DNA from: an uncultured Oscillospiraceae bacterium
GTDB taxonomy: Bacteria > Bacillota > Clostridia > Oscillospirales > Oscillospiraceae
NCBI GenBank assembly: GCA_900764755.1
Contig: CAAFPE010000132.1
Location: 1 to 5,168 of the forward strand
Reading direction: 5' to 3'
Length of the DNA stretch: 5,168 bases
Part shown: in pieces, positions 1 to 5,146 of the stretch
Position numbering within the stretch: position 1 is the stretch's first letter
Layout of the letters: each line of letters opens with the position of its first letter
The notes under the pieces: generated by a model
Databases searched by the model: none
Told to the model about the DNA's origin: nothing
Seen by the model: the letters and a program-made list of their open reading frames with translations, nothing else
Translations under genes and position numbers: made by a program

Positions 1-61
1 AAAAAAAAAAAAAAAGGGAGCCCGGGGGCGCCTCCCCCCCAGCCGCCTCCCCGGGGGCTTG
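1..61 (-). terminator. Probable intrinsic terminator of the foldase gene, at contig edge
   Basis: Read on the minus strand, the foldase stop codon is followed about 23 nt later by a very GC-rich stretch and then 15 T residues (plus-strand A at 1-15). Several foldings are possible. One pairs GGGAG with CTCCC directly next to the T run (plus 16-20 with 32-36). Another pairs AGCCC with GGGCT and continues into a G4/C4 stem. Hairpin plus T-tract right after a stop codon fits a rho-independent terminator. Two cautions apply: a 15-T run is long for a terminator, and it lies exactly at the contig end, so part of the homopolymer may be an assembly or sequencing artefact. Confidence 0.6.
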
Positions 62-83
62 CTTGCATGGATGGAAACAGGGC

Positions 84-1631
84 TCAGGAGACGTGGGCGA
101 TGCCGGAGCCCTGGACGACCTCGGCCTCGGCGGTGAGGGAGTCCTTCCACTCAATCATGTCCTCGGACTTGAGGGTGGTTTTGACGGAGTACATCCAAGC
201 GGGATCGTCCCAGCCCACAAAGTACATGATGTGCCAGCCCTTGGTGGAGCTGCTCTCGTTCTTCACAAGGCCGGTATCGCCGCTCTGGCGGGCGGGATCC
301 AGGGTCCAGTCCAGGAAGTTTGGGTCCCAGGCGTTGGCGCTGGAGACGCCTGTATACAGGCCGCCGGTGGCCTGGGAGCCGCCGTCCGCAGTGTTCTCCA
401 TGGCCAGCAGGGCGAAGGCATCCTCGGTGCCACCGTCGGCCTTCCACTGGTCCAGCATGGCCTGGGCCGACTCCTCCGCAGCGGCGTACTGCTCCTCGGT
501 GGGGTTTCTGCCGGCGGAGATCAGGATGTGGCGGACGTTTGCGGTGCTGGACTCGTCCCGGGCGCGGCTGTCAAACTGGACCACATAGTAGTTGTAGACG
601 AAGCTGTCGCTGCGGTCGTTCTCCGCCAGGGTGATGTCACCCGCCTTGCGGGAGCTGTCATACAGCCAGCCGGCGTACTGGGCGCTGGCGAAGTTGGTGC
701 CCACGGTGGAGATGTGGGCGGAGGAGTTGTAGATTTTATCTCCATACTCCTCGACCAGGGCTTCGGCGTCGGAGCCGGCGGTCAGCTTGGCCTGGAGCTC
801 CTGAGCCAGCGCCAGGGCGTCAGCCTTGGAGGTCTCAAACTCGGCGGCTTTCTCCTCGTCGGACTTCTCCACAGGGTTGCCCTCCTCATCGGTCTCCTCC
901 TGCACAGCGGCCTGGACGGTGAACACGGAGTAGCCGAAGGTGTCCAGATCGTTGGTGTGCTCCGCGTAATAGGCGTTGACCTCCTCGTCGGTATAGGTCA
1001 GGCTGTCCGCATAGCTCATTTGATAGGAGGAGGCCAGTACCAGGTCGGCGGCGATGCCGCGGAAGGTGTCCTCATCCATAAAGGTGCCGTAGTTGGTCTT
1101 GAGGTAGCTCTTCAGATTGGCATAATTGCCGCTGGTACGCCAGGAGCGGTCCAGGGAGTCCAGCTGGAGCTGGAGATAGGACTCGTCCAGAGCGGTCAGG
1201 GCGTAGCCCGCTTCCTCGGCGGCGTGGCAGAGCATGGTCACCTGAGTCAGCTGGTCGATGCCCTGCTCCAGCAGATAGTCCCGCCAGGTCTGCCCCTTCT
1301 CCTCGTCGTACATCTGGTCGGCGGGGTCCTTACTGGGATCAAAGGTAGAGGCCCCCATCATGGTGCCGGAGTAGGCGTTGCTGAGCGCCTGCTGATAGTA
1401 GTACTGGACCACCGCGGGGCCGAAGTCCTCCCCGTCGATGGTGACCGCGGTGGAGCGCTTCTGGAAGAAGCCGCTGTCCCACACCAGCAGGGCGGCGGCC
1501 AGCACGGCGATCACGCCGCCCACAACGCCGTACAGGATGTGTTTGCGGCGGTCCCGATCCGCCTCGCGGTTATTTCTGCGCTGGACATAGGTGGAGTCCG
1601 CGCGCTTTTTGCTGTCTCTGGATGCACTCAC
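84..1631 (-). CDS. Membrane-anchored PpiC/parvulin-type peptidyl-prolyl cis-trans isomerase (SurA/PrsA-like foldase)
   Basis: This 515-residue protein has a basic cytoplasmic tail (about 1-30, rich in K and R), one hydrophobic segment at about 32-51 (from ILYGVV to ALLVW), and the rest outside the membrane. No cysteine follows the hydrophobic segment, so it is a membrane-anchored protein and not a PrsA-type lipoprotein. Residues 62-215 resemble a SurA N-terminal chaperone region (VTIDGEDF, then VVQYYYQQ). A parvulin domain spans about 364-472, with the HIL motif at H368, the GGLYTG turn at 423-428 and the C-terminal GWHI histidine at H467. Residues 233-355 look like an extra, degenerate parvulin-like unit interrupted by an acidic linker. 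The predicted role is isomerising Xaa-Pro bonds and helping exported proteins fold at the outer face of the membrane. The start is GTG (1629-1631) with a modest AGAGGA site 11 nt upstream; no good ATG exists near it. It has its own promoter and appears monocistronic. The family call is firm; the substrates are unknown. Confidence 0.88.
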   Translation of the reverse strand: MSASRDSKKRADSTYVQRRNNREADRDRRKHILYGVVGGVIAVLAAALLVWDSGFFQKRSTAVTIDGEDFGPAVVQYYYQQALSNAYSGTMMGASTFDPSKDPADQMYDEEKGQTWRDYLLEQGIDQLTQVTMLCHAAEEAGYALTALDESYLQLQLDSLDRSWRTSGNYANLKSYLKTNYGTFMDEDTFRGIAADLVLASSYQMSYADSLTYTDEEVNAYYAEHTNDLDTFGYSVFTVQAAVQEETDEEGNPVEKSDEEKAAEFETSKADALALAQELQAKLTAGSDAEALVEEYGDKIYNSSAHISTVGTNFASAQYAGWLYDSSRKAGDITLAENDRSDSFVYNYYVVQFDSRARDESSTANVRHILISAGRNPTEEQYAAAEESAQAMLDQWKADGGTEDAFALLAMENTADGGSQATGGLYTGVSSANAWDPNFLDWTLDPARQSGDTGLVKNESSSTKGWHIMYFVGWDDPAWMYSVKTTLKSEDMIEWKDSLTAEAEVVQGSGIAHVS

Positions 1632-1703
1632 AGTTGGTTCCGTCCTCTCATCATTTCTCAGATTAGCCGCTGCGGACGGAGGCCCCGCCGGCGCGGCACT
1701 GGG

Positions 1704-1732
1704 CGGGCCGCCACAAAAAGGGGAGCGGCCCG
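1704..1732 (-). promoter_or_regulatory. GC-rich stem-loop in the foldase 5' leader
   Basis: The predicted transcript leader of the foldase gene is about 108 nt. It contains an 8-bp perfect stem (plus 1704-1711 with 1725-1732, GGGCCGC against GCGGCCC plus one further C-G pair). The 13-nt loop holds a CCCCTTTTT run. The stem begins within about 10 nt of the predicted transcription start. It could stabilise the 5' end or regulate expression. The T-run is in the loop and not after the stem, so it is not a normal attenuator. Confidence 0.4.
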
Positions 1733-1745
1733 GTCAACAGACTGT

Positions 1746-1774
1746 ATTATACAAGAAAGCCCCGGGGGATTCAA
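1746..1774 (-). promoter_or_regulatory. Sigma-A-type promoter of the foldase gene
   Basis: On the minus strand, TTGAAT (1774-1769) is separated by exactly 17 nt from a perfect TATAAT (1751-1746), with TG directly before the -10. This is close to the vegetative consensus. Predicted transcription starts near 1739, giving a leader of about 108 nt before the GTG start at 1631. The spacer holds the GC palindrome CCCCCGGGG. Confidence 0.8.
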
Positions 1775-1830
1775 GTGAGAAAGGGGCGGGGCGGCCAGCT
1801 TTTACACTTTATTCATGGGTCAAGAGGGAT

Positions 1831-1856
1831 AAAAAAGACCGCGGCACCAGCCGCGG
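1831..1856 (-). terminator. Intrinsic terminator after the 6S RNA
   Basis: Read on the minus strand, a 7-bp perfect GC stem (CCGCGGC with GCCGCGG, plus positions 1839-1845 and 1850-1856) with a 4-nt loop is followed by TCTTTTTT (1838-1831). This is a textbook rho-independent terminator. It lies 5 nt beyond the closing stem of the 6S RNA and ends the unit of DUF1292 gene plus 6S RNA. It also insulates the foldase promoter that begins about 55 nt further on. The opposite strand has no T run, so it works in one direction. Confidence 0.9.
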
Positions 1857-1861
1857 CCCAT

Positions 1862-2087
1862 ATCCAAGTGAATTTTATATAACCCCGCTCTGGCCGTGTG
1901 GACCTGTTTAAAACCTGCACGTGATGGCAGGTGGGTCGCCTCCACGACGCTTTTCTGCTTCCAACTTCCAACCAACCTCAAAGGGGGCCGGGAGGCCTGC
2001 AAGCCACGCCGTGAGGGGGCGTCCCGTTTGAAAAATGTGGGTTTAAAAAGGCCCATCACGCACCGAGCAGGAAAACTCACCTCAGAT
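1862..2087 (-). ncRNA. ssrS: 6S RNA (regulator of RNA polymerase)
   Basis: The minus-strand transcript folds into the long interrupted hairpin with a central bubble that defines 6S RNA. Closing-stem helices, in plus coordinates, are 2072-2082 with 1866-1876 (11 bp, two G-U pairs), 2065-2068 with 1887-1890, 2057-2060 with 1895-1898, and 2050-2054 with 1900-1904. Apical-stem helices are 2018-2025 with 1933-1940 (GGG, a mismatch, CGCC) and 2007-2012 with 1944-1949. Between them lies a large bubble whose 3' strand carries a small hairpin (ACCTGC with GCAGGT, 1927-1932 and 1913-1918), as in many Firmicutes 6S RNAs. 6S RNA mimics an open promoter, binds sigma-A RNA polymerase holoenzyme and templates product RNAs, tuning transcription in stationary phase. 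At about 226 nt it is somewhat longer than the usual 160-200. The exact ends are inferred. The identification rests on structure, not on a covariance search. Confidence 0.8.
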
Positions 2088-2096
2088 CGAAAGGAT

Positions 2097-2408
2097 TTAC
2101 TCGTCCTCGTCCTCGAAGAAGCGCTCCATGAAGAGGTTATAGATCTCTTCGATCTCCTCATCACTGTCCAGGGTGGAGAGCAGCTCTTCGCCGTTTTCCT
2201 CCACGACCTTCATCATAATCAGGCCGTATTCCTCATCATCTGCATCTACGTCCACAGGCTCGCCGGTCTCCTCGTCCTCCGCAACGGCGGGGAACAGGGC
2301 GTGATAGGTGACGCCATTGTGCTCCAGGGTGTCCACCAGCTCCAGCTCAAATTCGTTGCCGTCCTCGTCGGTGACGGTGATAAAGTCGGGGCCGAATGTC
2401 TCGCTCAT
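2097..2408 (-). CDS. DUF1292 / UPF0473 (YrzB-like) small acidic protein
   Basis: The 103-residue product begins MSETFGPDFITVTDEDGNE and shows the DUF1292 pattern: an N-terminal FITVTDEDGNEFELELV strand pair, a central HNGVTYHALFPA segment (YALL-type in relatives), an acidic loop, then EYGLIMMKVVEENGEE and a C-terminal acidic helix ending in FFEDEDE. It is soluble, very acidic, and of unknown biochemical function. In Bacillus subtilis the relative yrzB sits in an operon with yrzL and yrrK (ruvX-like). Here it stands alone with its own promoter. The ATG at 2406-2408 is chosen because a perfect AGGAGG lies 8 nt upstream. An in-frame extension of 20 residues upstream would overlap that ribosome binding site and the promoter, so it is rejected. 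The 6S RNA closing stem starts about 10 nt after its stop codon. Confidence 0.9.
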   Translation of the reverse strand: MSETFGPDFITVTDEDGNEFELELVDTLEHNGVTYHALFPAVAEDEETGEPVDVDADDEEYGLIMMKVVEENGEELLSTLDSDEEIEEIYNLFMERFFEDEDE

Positions 2409-2416
2409 GGGGAATA

Positions 2417-2422
2417 CCTCCT
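2417..2422 (-). promoter_or_regulatory. Ribosome binding site deciding the DUF1292 start
   Basis: A perfect AGGAGG on the minus strand lies 8 nt before the ATG at 2406-2408. It fixes the start and rules out the longer in-frame reading from 2468. Confidence 0.92.
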
Positions 2423-2439
2423 GCGTTTCTTCTGGGCCT

Positions 2440-2468
2440 ATTGTACCCCGTATGCGGGAAAAATGCAA
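2440..2468 (-). promoter_or_regulatory. Promoter of the DUF1292 gene (possibly also 6S RNA)
   Basis: On the minus strand, TTGCAT (2468-2463) and TACAAT (2445-2440) are separated by 17 nt, a good sigma-A match. Transcription would start near 2433, giving a short leader of about 25 nt that carries the AGGAGG site. Because no clear promoter is seen closer to the 6S RNA, this promoter may also drive the 6S RNA as part of a longer precursor. Confidence 0.72.
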
Positions 2469-2513
2469 GTGGAAAGGTGCTCAAATTTTGGAACGGATCT
2501 GCGCTGGGGACTG

Positions 2514-2612
2514 AAAAATCTCAATTTGATGCACGGATGTGATAAAAAATGCAAAAAATAAGTGAGAAAAAGAATAAAAAGAGACAAAAAAATTTCGTGA
2601 TGCGACCAAAAA
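2514..2612. other. Helically phased A-tracts in the divergent intergenic region
   Basis: This covers most of the otherwise gene-free part of the 367-base region 2409-2775. A-runs of 5-7 lie at 2514-2518, 2544-2549, 2553-2558, 2567-2571, 2576-2580, 2586-2592 and 2608-2612. The five central ones average 10.6 nt between centres, and the outer two are about three and two helical turns away. Phased A-tracts are known to bend DNA. The bend would lie between the divergent promoters of the DUF1292 and Nudix genes. The remaining bases hold the promoters, leaders and a weak hairpin only. Confidence 0.55.
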
Positions 2613-2647
2613 TTCCACCTCTGTGGAGGGATTTCCCGCCTCCTTGC

Positions 2648-2677
2648 TTTACCCAGGGCATAGAGATGTGGTATAAT
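2648..2677 (+). promoter_or_regulatory. Extended -10 promoter of the Nudix / response-regulator unit
   Basis: A perfect TATAAT (2672-2677) is preceded by TGG, making an extended -10 (TGnTATAAT). A weak -35 (TTTACC, 2648-2653) lies 18 nt upstream. Transcription is predicted to start near 2684, about 92 nt before the Nudix ATG. The phased A-tracts end about 35 nt upstream of the -35 element. Confidence 0.78.
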
Positions 2678-2686
2678 AAATTCAAC

Positions 2687-2756
2687 TGCGGCTGCTGGAG
2701 AAGAAAGCACCGGAACAAAGCCGCAACGCGTGAATGAGCGCGCCCCCAGGCGGCGC
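2687..2756 (+). promoter_or_regulatory. Structured mRNA leader of the Nudix gene (two stem-loops)
   Basis: Two hairpins fill most of the predicted leader. The first pairs TGCGGCT (2687-2693) with AGCCGCA (2719-2725), with an inner CTGG/CCGG helix, and starts almost at the transcription start. The second (2738-2756) pairs GCGC-GCC with GGC-GCGC around a CCCA loop with one bulged G, and ends at the ribosome binding site. Neither is followed by a T run, so they are not terminators. They could protect the 5' end or modulate ribosome access. No known riboswitch pattern was recognised. Confidence 0.4.
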
Positions 2757-2767
2757 AGAGAGGAAGG
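2757..2767 (+). promoter_or_regulatory. Ribosome binding site deciding the Nudix start
   Basis: The purine-rich AGAGAGGAAGG lies 8 nt before the ATG at 2776. The earlier in-frame ATG at 2734 has no such site and lies at the edge of a leader hairpin, so the later start is preferred. Confidence 0.8.
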
Positions 2768-2775
2768 TCATTGCG

Positions 2776-3312
2776 ATGGATTTGACAGAACGCACGTTGG
2801 AGAGCCGCAGGATCTTTGAGGGAAAGATCGTGACCCTGCTGGTGGATCAGGCCCAGCTGCCCGATGGAAAACAGGCGTCCCGGGAGGTGGTGCTCCATCC
2901 AGGCGGCGTAGCGGTCCTGCCGCTGGACGGGGAGGGGAACGTGACCCTGGTGCAGCAGTACCGCTATCCCTTCCATCAGGTTATCCTGGAACTGCCGGCG
3001 GGCAAACTGGACGCCGGCGAGCCCCATGAGACGGCGGCCCGGCGGGAGCTGAGCGAGGAGACCGGGCTGGAGGCGGAGGAGCTGATCTACCTGGGGTGCC
3101 TGCTGGCCTCTCCCGGCTTCTGCAACGAGCGGCTGCACCTCTATCTAGCTAGGGGGCTTTCCCGGGCGGACAGCCATCCGGACGATGATGAATTTTTGAA
3201 TGTGGTCACCATGCCGTTTGACCGGCTGCTGGAGCAGGTCATGGATGGGACCATCGAGGATGCCAAGACGGTGGCCGGAGTGCTGAAGACCAAGGTGCTG
3301 CTGAAACTGTAA
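2776..3312 (+). CDS. nudF: ADP-ribose pyrophosphatase, Nudix family (NudF-like)
   Basis: This 178-residue protein hydrolyses ADP-ribose to AMP and ribose 5-phosphate in the cytoplasm, clearing a reactive nucleotide sugar. The Nudix box is complete at residues 76-98: G76, E82, R90-E91, E94-E95, G97 and L98 fit GX5EX7REUXEEXGU. The glutamates bind the metal ions. Before it are the usual family elements: an N-terminal dimerisation segment (FEGKIVTLLVDQAQLPDGK), REVVLHPGGVAVLPL, and VQQYRYPFHQVILELPAGK. After it come ASPGFCNERLHLYLA and a DDDEFLNVV segment typical of ADP-ribose enzymes. Length is normal for the family. The ATG at 2776 is chosen for its ribosome binding site; a start at 2734 would add 14 residues without conserved features. 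The stop codon is 15 nt before the next start, so it is very likely cotranscribed with the response regulator. Substrate preference is inferred from family likeness. Confidence 0.9.
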   Translation: MDLTERTLESRRIFEGKIVTLLVDQAQLPDGKQASREVVLHPGGVAVLPLDGEGNVTLVQQYRYPFHQVILELPAGKLDAGEPHETAARRELSEETGLEAEELIYLGCLLASPGFCNERLHLYLARGLSRADSHPDDDEFLNVVTMPFDRLLEQVMDGTIEDAKTVAGVLKTKVLLKL

Positions 3313-3327
3313 GGAGGAGGAAACTCT

Positions 3328-4047
3328 GTGGGAAAGACCATCCTGATCGTGGAGGATGAGCAGAATATTGTGGATATTCTGTCCTTCAATCTCAGCCGGG
3401 AGGGGTACGACACCCTGGAGGCGTACGACGGAAGGACCGGCCTTCAGCTGGCGCTGGAGCAGAGTCCGGACCTGATCCTGCTGGACCTGATGCTGCCGGA
3501 GATGAACGGCTTTGATGTGTGCCGGAAGCTCCGGGAGGCCGGCTCGGCGGTCCCCATCCTGATGCTCACCGCCCGGGAGGAGGAGACCGACAAGGTGCTG
3601 GGCCTGGAGCTGGGGGCGGATGACTACATTACCAAGCCCTTTGCCATGCGGGAGCTGATGGCCCGGGTGAAGGCGAATATCCGCCGGGTGGATATGGCTC
3701 CGGCTCAGAGCGCTCCGTCGGCCGGAGAAACGGAGAAGCGGCTGGAGCTGGGACGGGTTTCCATCGATCTGGACGGAGCCACCGTGTTCAAGGACGGAAA
3801 GCCCCTGGACCTGACCCAGCGGGAGTATGAACTGATCCGCTTCCTGGCCTCCCAGCCGGGGAAGGTGTTCTCCCGGGAGGCCCTGATGGAGCACGTCTGG
3901 AACTATGAGGGCTATGTGGGCGACGTGCGGGCCGTGGATGTGGCCGTCCGCCGCCTGCGGGAGAAACTTGAGGACGATCCTGCCGCGCCCAAGTTTATCC
4001 TGACAAAGCGCGGGATGGGCTATCTGTTTGGCAGCCAGCCGGGCTGA
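3328..4047 (+). CDS. OmpR/PhoB-family response regulator (PhoP/PhoB-like)
   Basis: The 239-residue product has an N-terminal receiver domain (about 4-118) and a C-terminal winged-helix DNA-binding domain (about 138-235). The receiver keeps all key residues: acidic pocket E9-D10, phospho-acceptor D53 in LLLDLMLPEMNG, switch residue T81 and K103 in the TKPF motif. The DNA-binding domain shows LTQREYELIRFLASQPGKV, the recognition-helix region VGDVRAVDVAVRRLREKL and the wing motif TKRGMGYLF. Phosphorylation by a sensor kinase would switch on DNA binding. The GTG start at 3328 follows a strong AAGGAGGAGG by 7 nt, and this site begins inside the preceding stop codon, suggesting coupled expression with the Nudix gene. 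No histidine kinase follows within the window, although this subfamily usually has one next door. The precise regulon (phosphate or another signal) cannot be told. Confidence 0.94.
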   Translation: MGKTILIVEDEQNIVDILSFNLSREGYDTLEAYDGRTGLQLALEQSPDLILLDLMLPEMNGFDVCRKLREAGSAVPILMLTAREEETDKVLGLELGADDYITKPFAMRELMARVKANIRRVDMAPAQSAPSAGETEKRLELGRVSIDLDGATVFKDGKPLDLTQREYELIRFLASQPGKVFSREALMEHVWNYEGYVGDVRAVDVAVRRLREKLEDDPAAPKFILTKRGMGYLFGSQPG

Positions 4048-4106
4048 ACTGGGCGGAAACGCCGGGAGACCGGCATGAATTTGTCGCGCTGCATGGAGAC
4101 GGCTGT

Positions 4107-4118
4107 GGGGAGGAAGGG
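4107..4118 (+). promoter_or_regulatory. Ribosome binding site of the unidentified last ORF
   Basis: GGGGAGGAAGGG lies just before the ATG at 4122, with the GGAGG core 8 nt away. It supports translation of the open-ended ORF and decides its start. The frame stays open further upstream but has no other start with such a site. Confidence 0.7.
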
Positions 4119-4121
4119 CAG

Positions 4122-5146
4122 ATGGGTACCTTTTTGGGGAATCTCCAGGTCTGGAACGCTTCTCTGGAAGCGGTGACGAAGCAGATGCCAACGGCCCTGG
4201 TGGGGCAGTGGTCTGATCGGTTTGTGACCGTATTGGAGGAAGGATATGGACTGGGGACTGTGGACCGGCCGGCGCAGAGACTGTCCAAAATGCTGCCGGA
4301 GGCTGTGGTACTGTCCGTGGGATTGGCGGACAGCGATCTTTTGGAGTTGGCAGTGTGGAAGAGCGGGGCGCGTCTGACAGTCCGGGCGCACTTCCCCTAT
4401 GACGGCGTATCCAGGCGGGGAGATCCCAAAAAATTTTGTCAGGCCCTCCAACTGCCCGTGGAGGATGAAAAGAGGCTGAAGGTGGTGTGGGCCAAGGGGG
4501 ATGCAGAGGAGCAGCTGGTTCTGACCGCCGCGCTTCTGGGCGCGCCCCTGTATGCAGATCCCCGCATGGCGCCGGAGAAGATGACATTCCGGGACGCAGA
4601 GCGTGTGGACCGCTGGCTGGAGGATCACCCGGATCCGCCAAAGGTGAAGAACCGGACTCGGGCGGAGGAGCTCCAGGTGCTGGAGGGATATTCCGCAGAG
4701 TGGAGTACATCCGATCATGGCCAGCTGCGGGCGCTGTTGTGCCGCCGTCCGGACGGGGAGGACAGATATGACTGGAGAGATTCCGTGGTGCTCTGCCCCA
4801 CTCTGTCGGGCCGTCTGGAGGAGTGGGAGCAGTACCGGCCGCCGGCGGGCTTGTCGTGTCGCATCAGCCAGTGTGGAGACCGCTTTTTTGTCTGGTCGGA
4901 GAGGGAATACTCCGGGAGGGAGACGGCGACCTCGACGGTGTGGGCCGACTCAAGCGGAATACTGCCCTGTCCGTTTTCTTTCCCACTGGATGGCGCTTAC
5001 CGGGCGTGCAGCGGGTTTGTGGGACTGGAGGACGGGGGACTGTTGGCAGTCCTGGCCTCAGTTGACGCACAGCAGTGGCCCTGGGGGATCATAGCTCCGG
5101 AGGAGCTTGTCCGCTATACGCCGGAGGGAGAAGTCCGGTGGAGGGT
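4122..5146 (+). CDS. Unrecognised protein, 3' end cut by the contig edge
   Basis: An ATG-initiated frame runs without a stop to the end of the window, giving 341 genuine residues. It begins MGTFLGNLQVWNASLEAV. I do not recognise the family. It has no signal peptide or membrane segment, so it is probably cytoplasmic. It is rich in tryptophan (about 12) and in charged residues. Residues 1-145 look like a mixed alpha/beta domain (KKFCQALQLPVEDEKRLKVV, then LVLTAALLGAPLY). Residues 160-185 form a charged linker (WLEDHPDPPKVKNRTRAEEL). Beyond about 220 the pattern is beta-rich with blade-like repeats ending RYTPEGEVRW, which could suggest a beta-propeller; that is only a guess. It starts 74 nt after the regulator's stop with no terminator between, so it may be in the same operon. 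Codon use seems slightly more relaxed than in the neighbours (TTG, ACA, AGA, GTA). It is not a histidine kinase as far as visible: no H-box or N, G1, G2 motifs. Confidence 0.72.

Noticed and set aside
1628..1654. Mini-ORF of 8 codons whose stop overlaps the foldase GTG start
   Set aside because: An overlapping stop/start could mean translational coupling, but it has no ribosome binding site of its own and is too short to support.
63..1778. A 571-codon plus-strand open frame opposite the foldase gene
   Set aside because: It is antisense to a gene with clear parvulin motifs, promoter and terminator. Its composition (G, V and L repeats) is that expected from the reverse complement of GC-rich coding DNA, and it has no ribosome binding site or family likeness.
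1795..1823. TTGACC on the minus strand as a possible second promoter
   Set aside because: No acceptable -10 element lies 16-18 nt downstream (AGCTGG is found), and a consensus promoter exists nearby.
1820..2164. Minus-strand and plus-strand short frames across the 6S RNA region
   Set aside because: They lack ribosome binding sites and conserved features, and the strong RNA fold plus terminator explains the region better.
2613..2628. Small hairpin TCCAC-AGAG-GTGGA followed by ATTTTT on the minus strand
   Set aside because: It resembles a weak terminator, but no minus-strand gene lies upstream of it, the stem is only 5 bp and the surroundings are simply A/T-rich.
4052..4063. GGCG-GAAA-CGCC hairpin after the response regulator
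   Set aside because: The stem is only 4 bp with a GNRA loop and no T run, so it is not a terminator; it may be chance.
4075..4176. Short ORF (33 codons plus stop) starting ATG at 4075
   Set aside because: It overlaps the better-supported ORF beginning at 4122, has only a poor ribosome binding site and is rich in W and R, as expected of a chance frame.
3145..4710. A 521-codon minus-strand open frame opposite the Nudix, regulator and last genes
   Set aside because: It spans three opposite-strand genes and an intergenic gap. The proline-, histidine- and glutamine-rich composition is typical of an antisense shadow.
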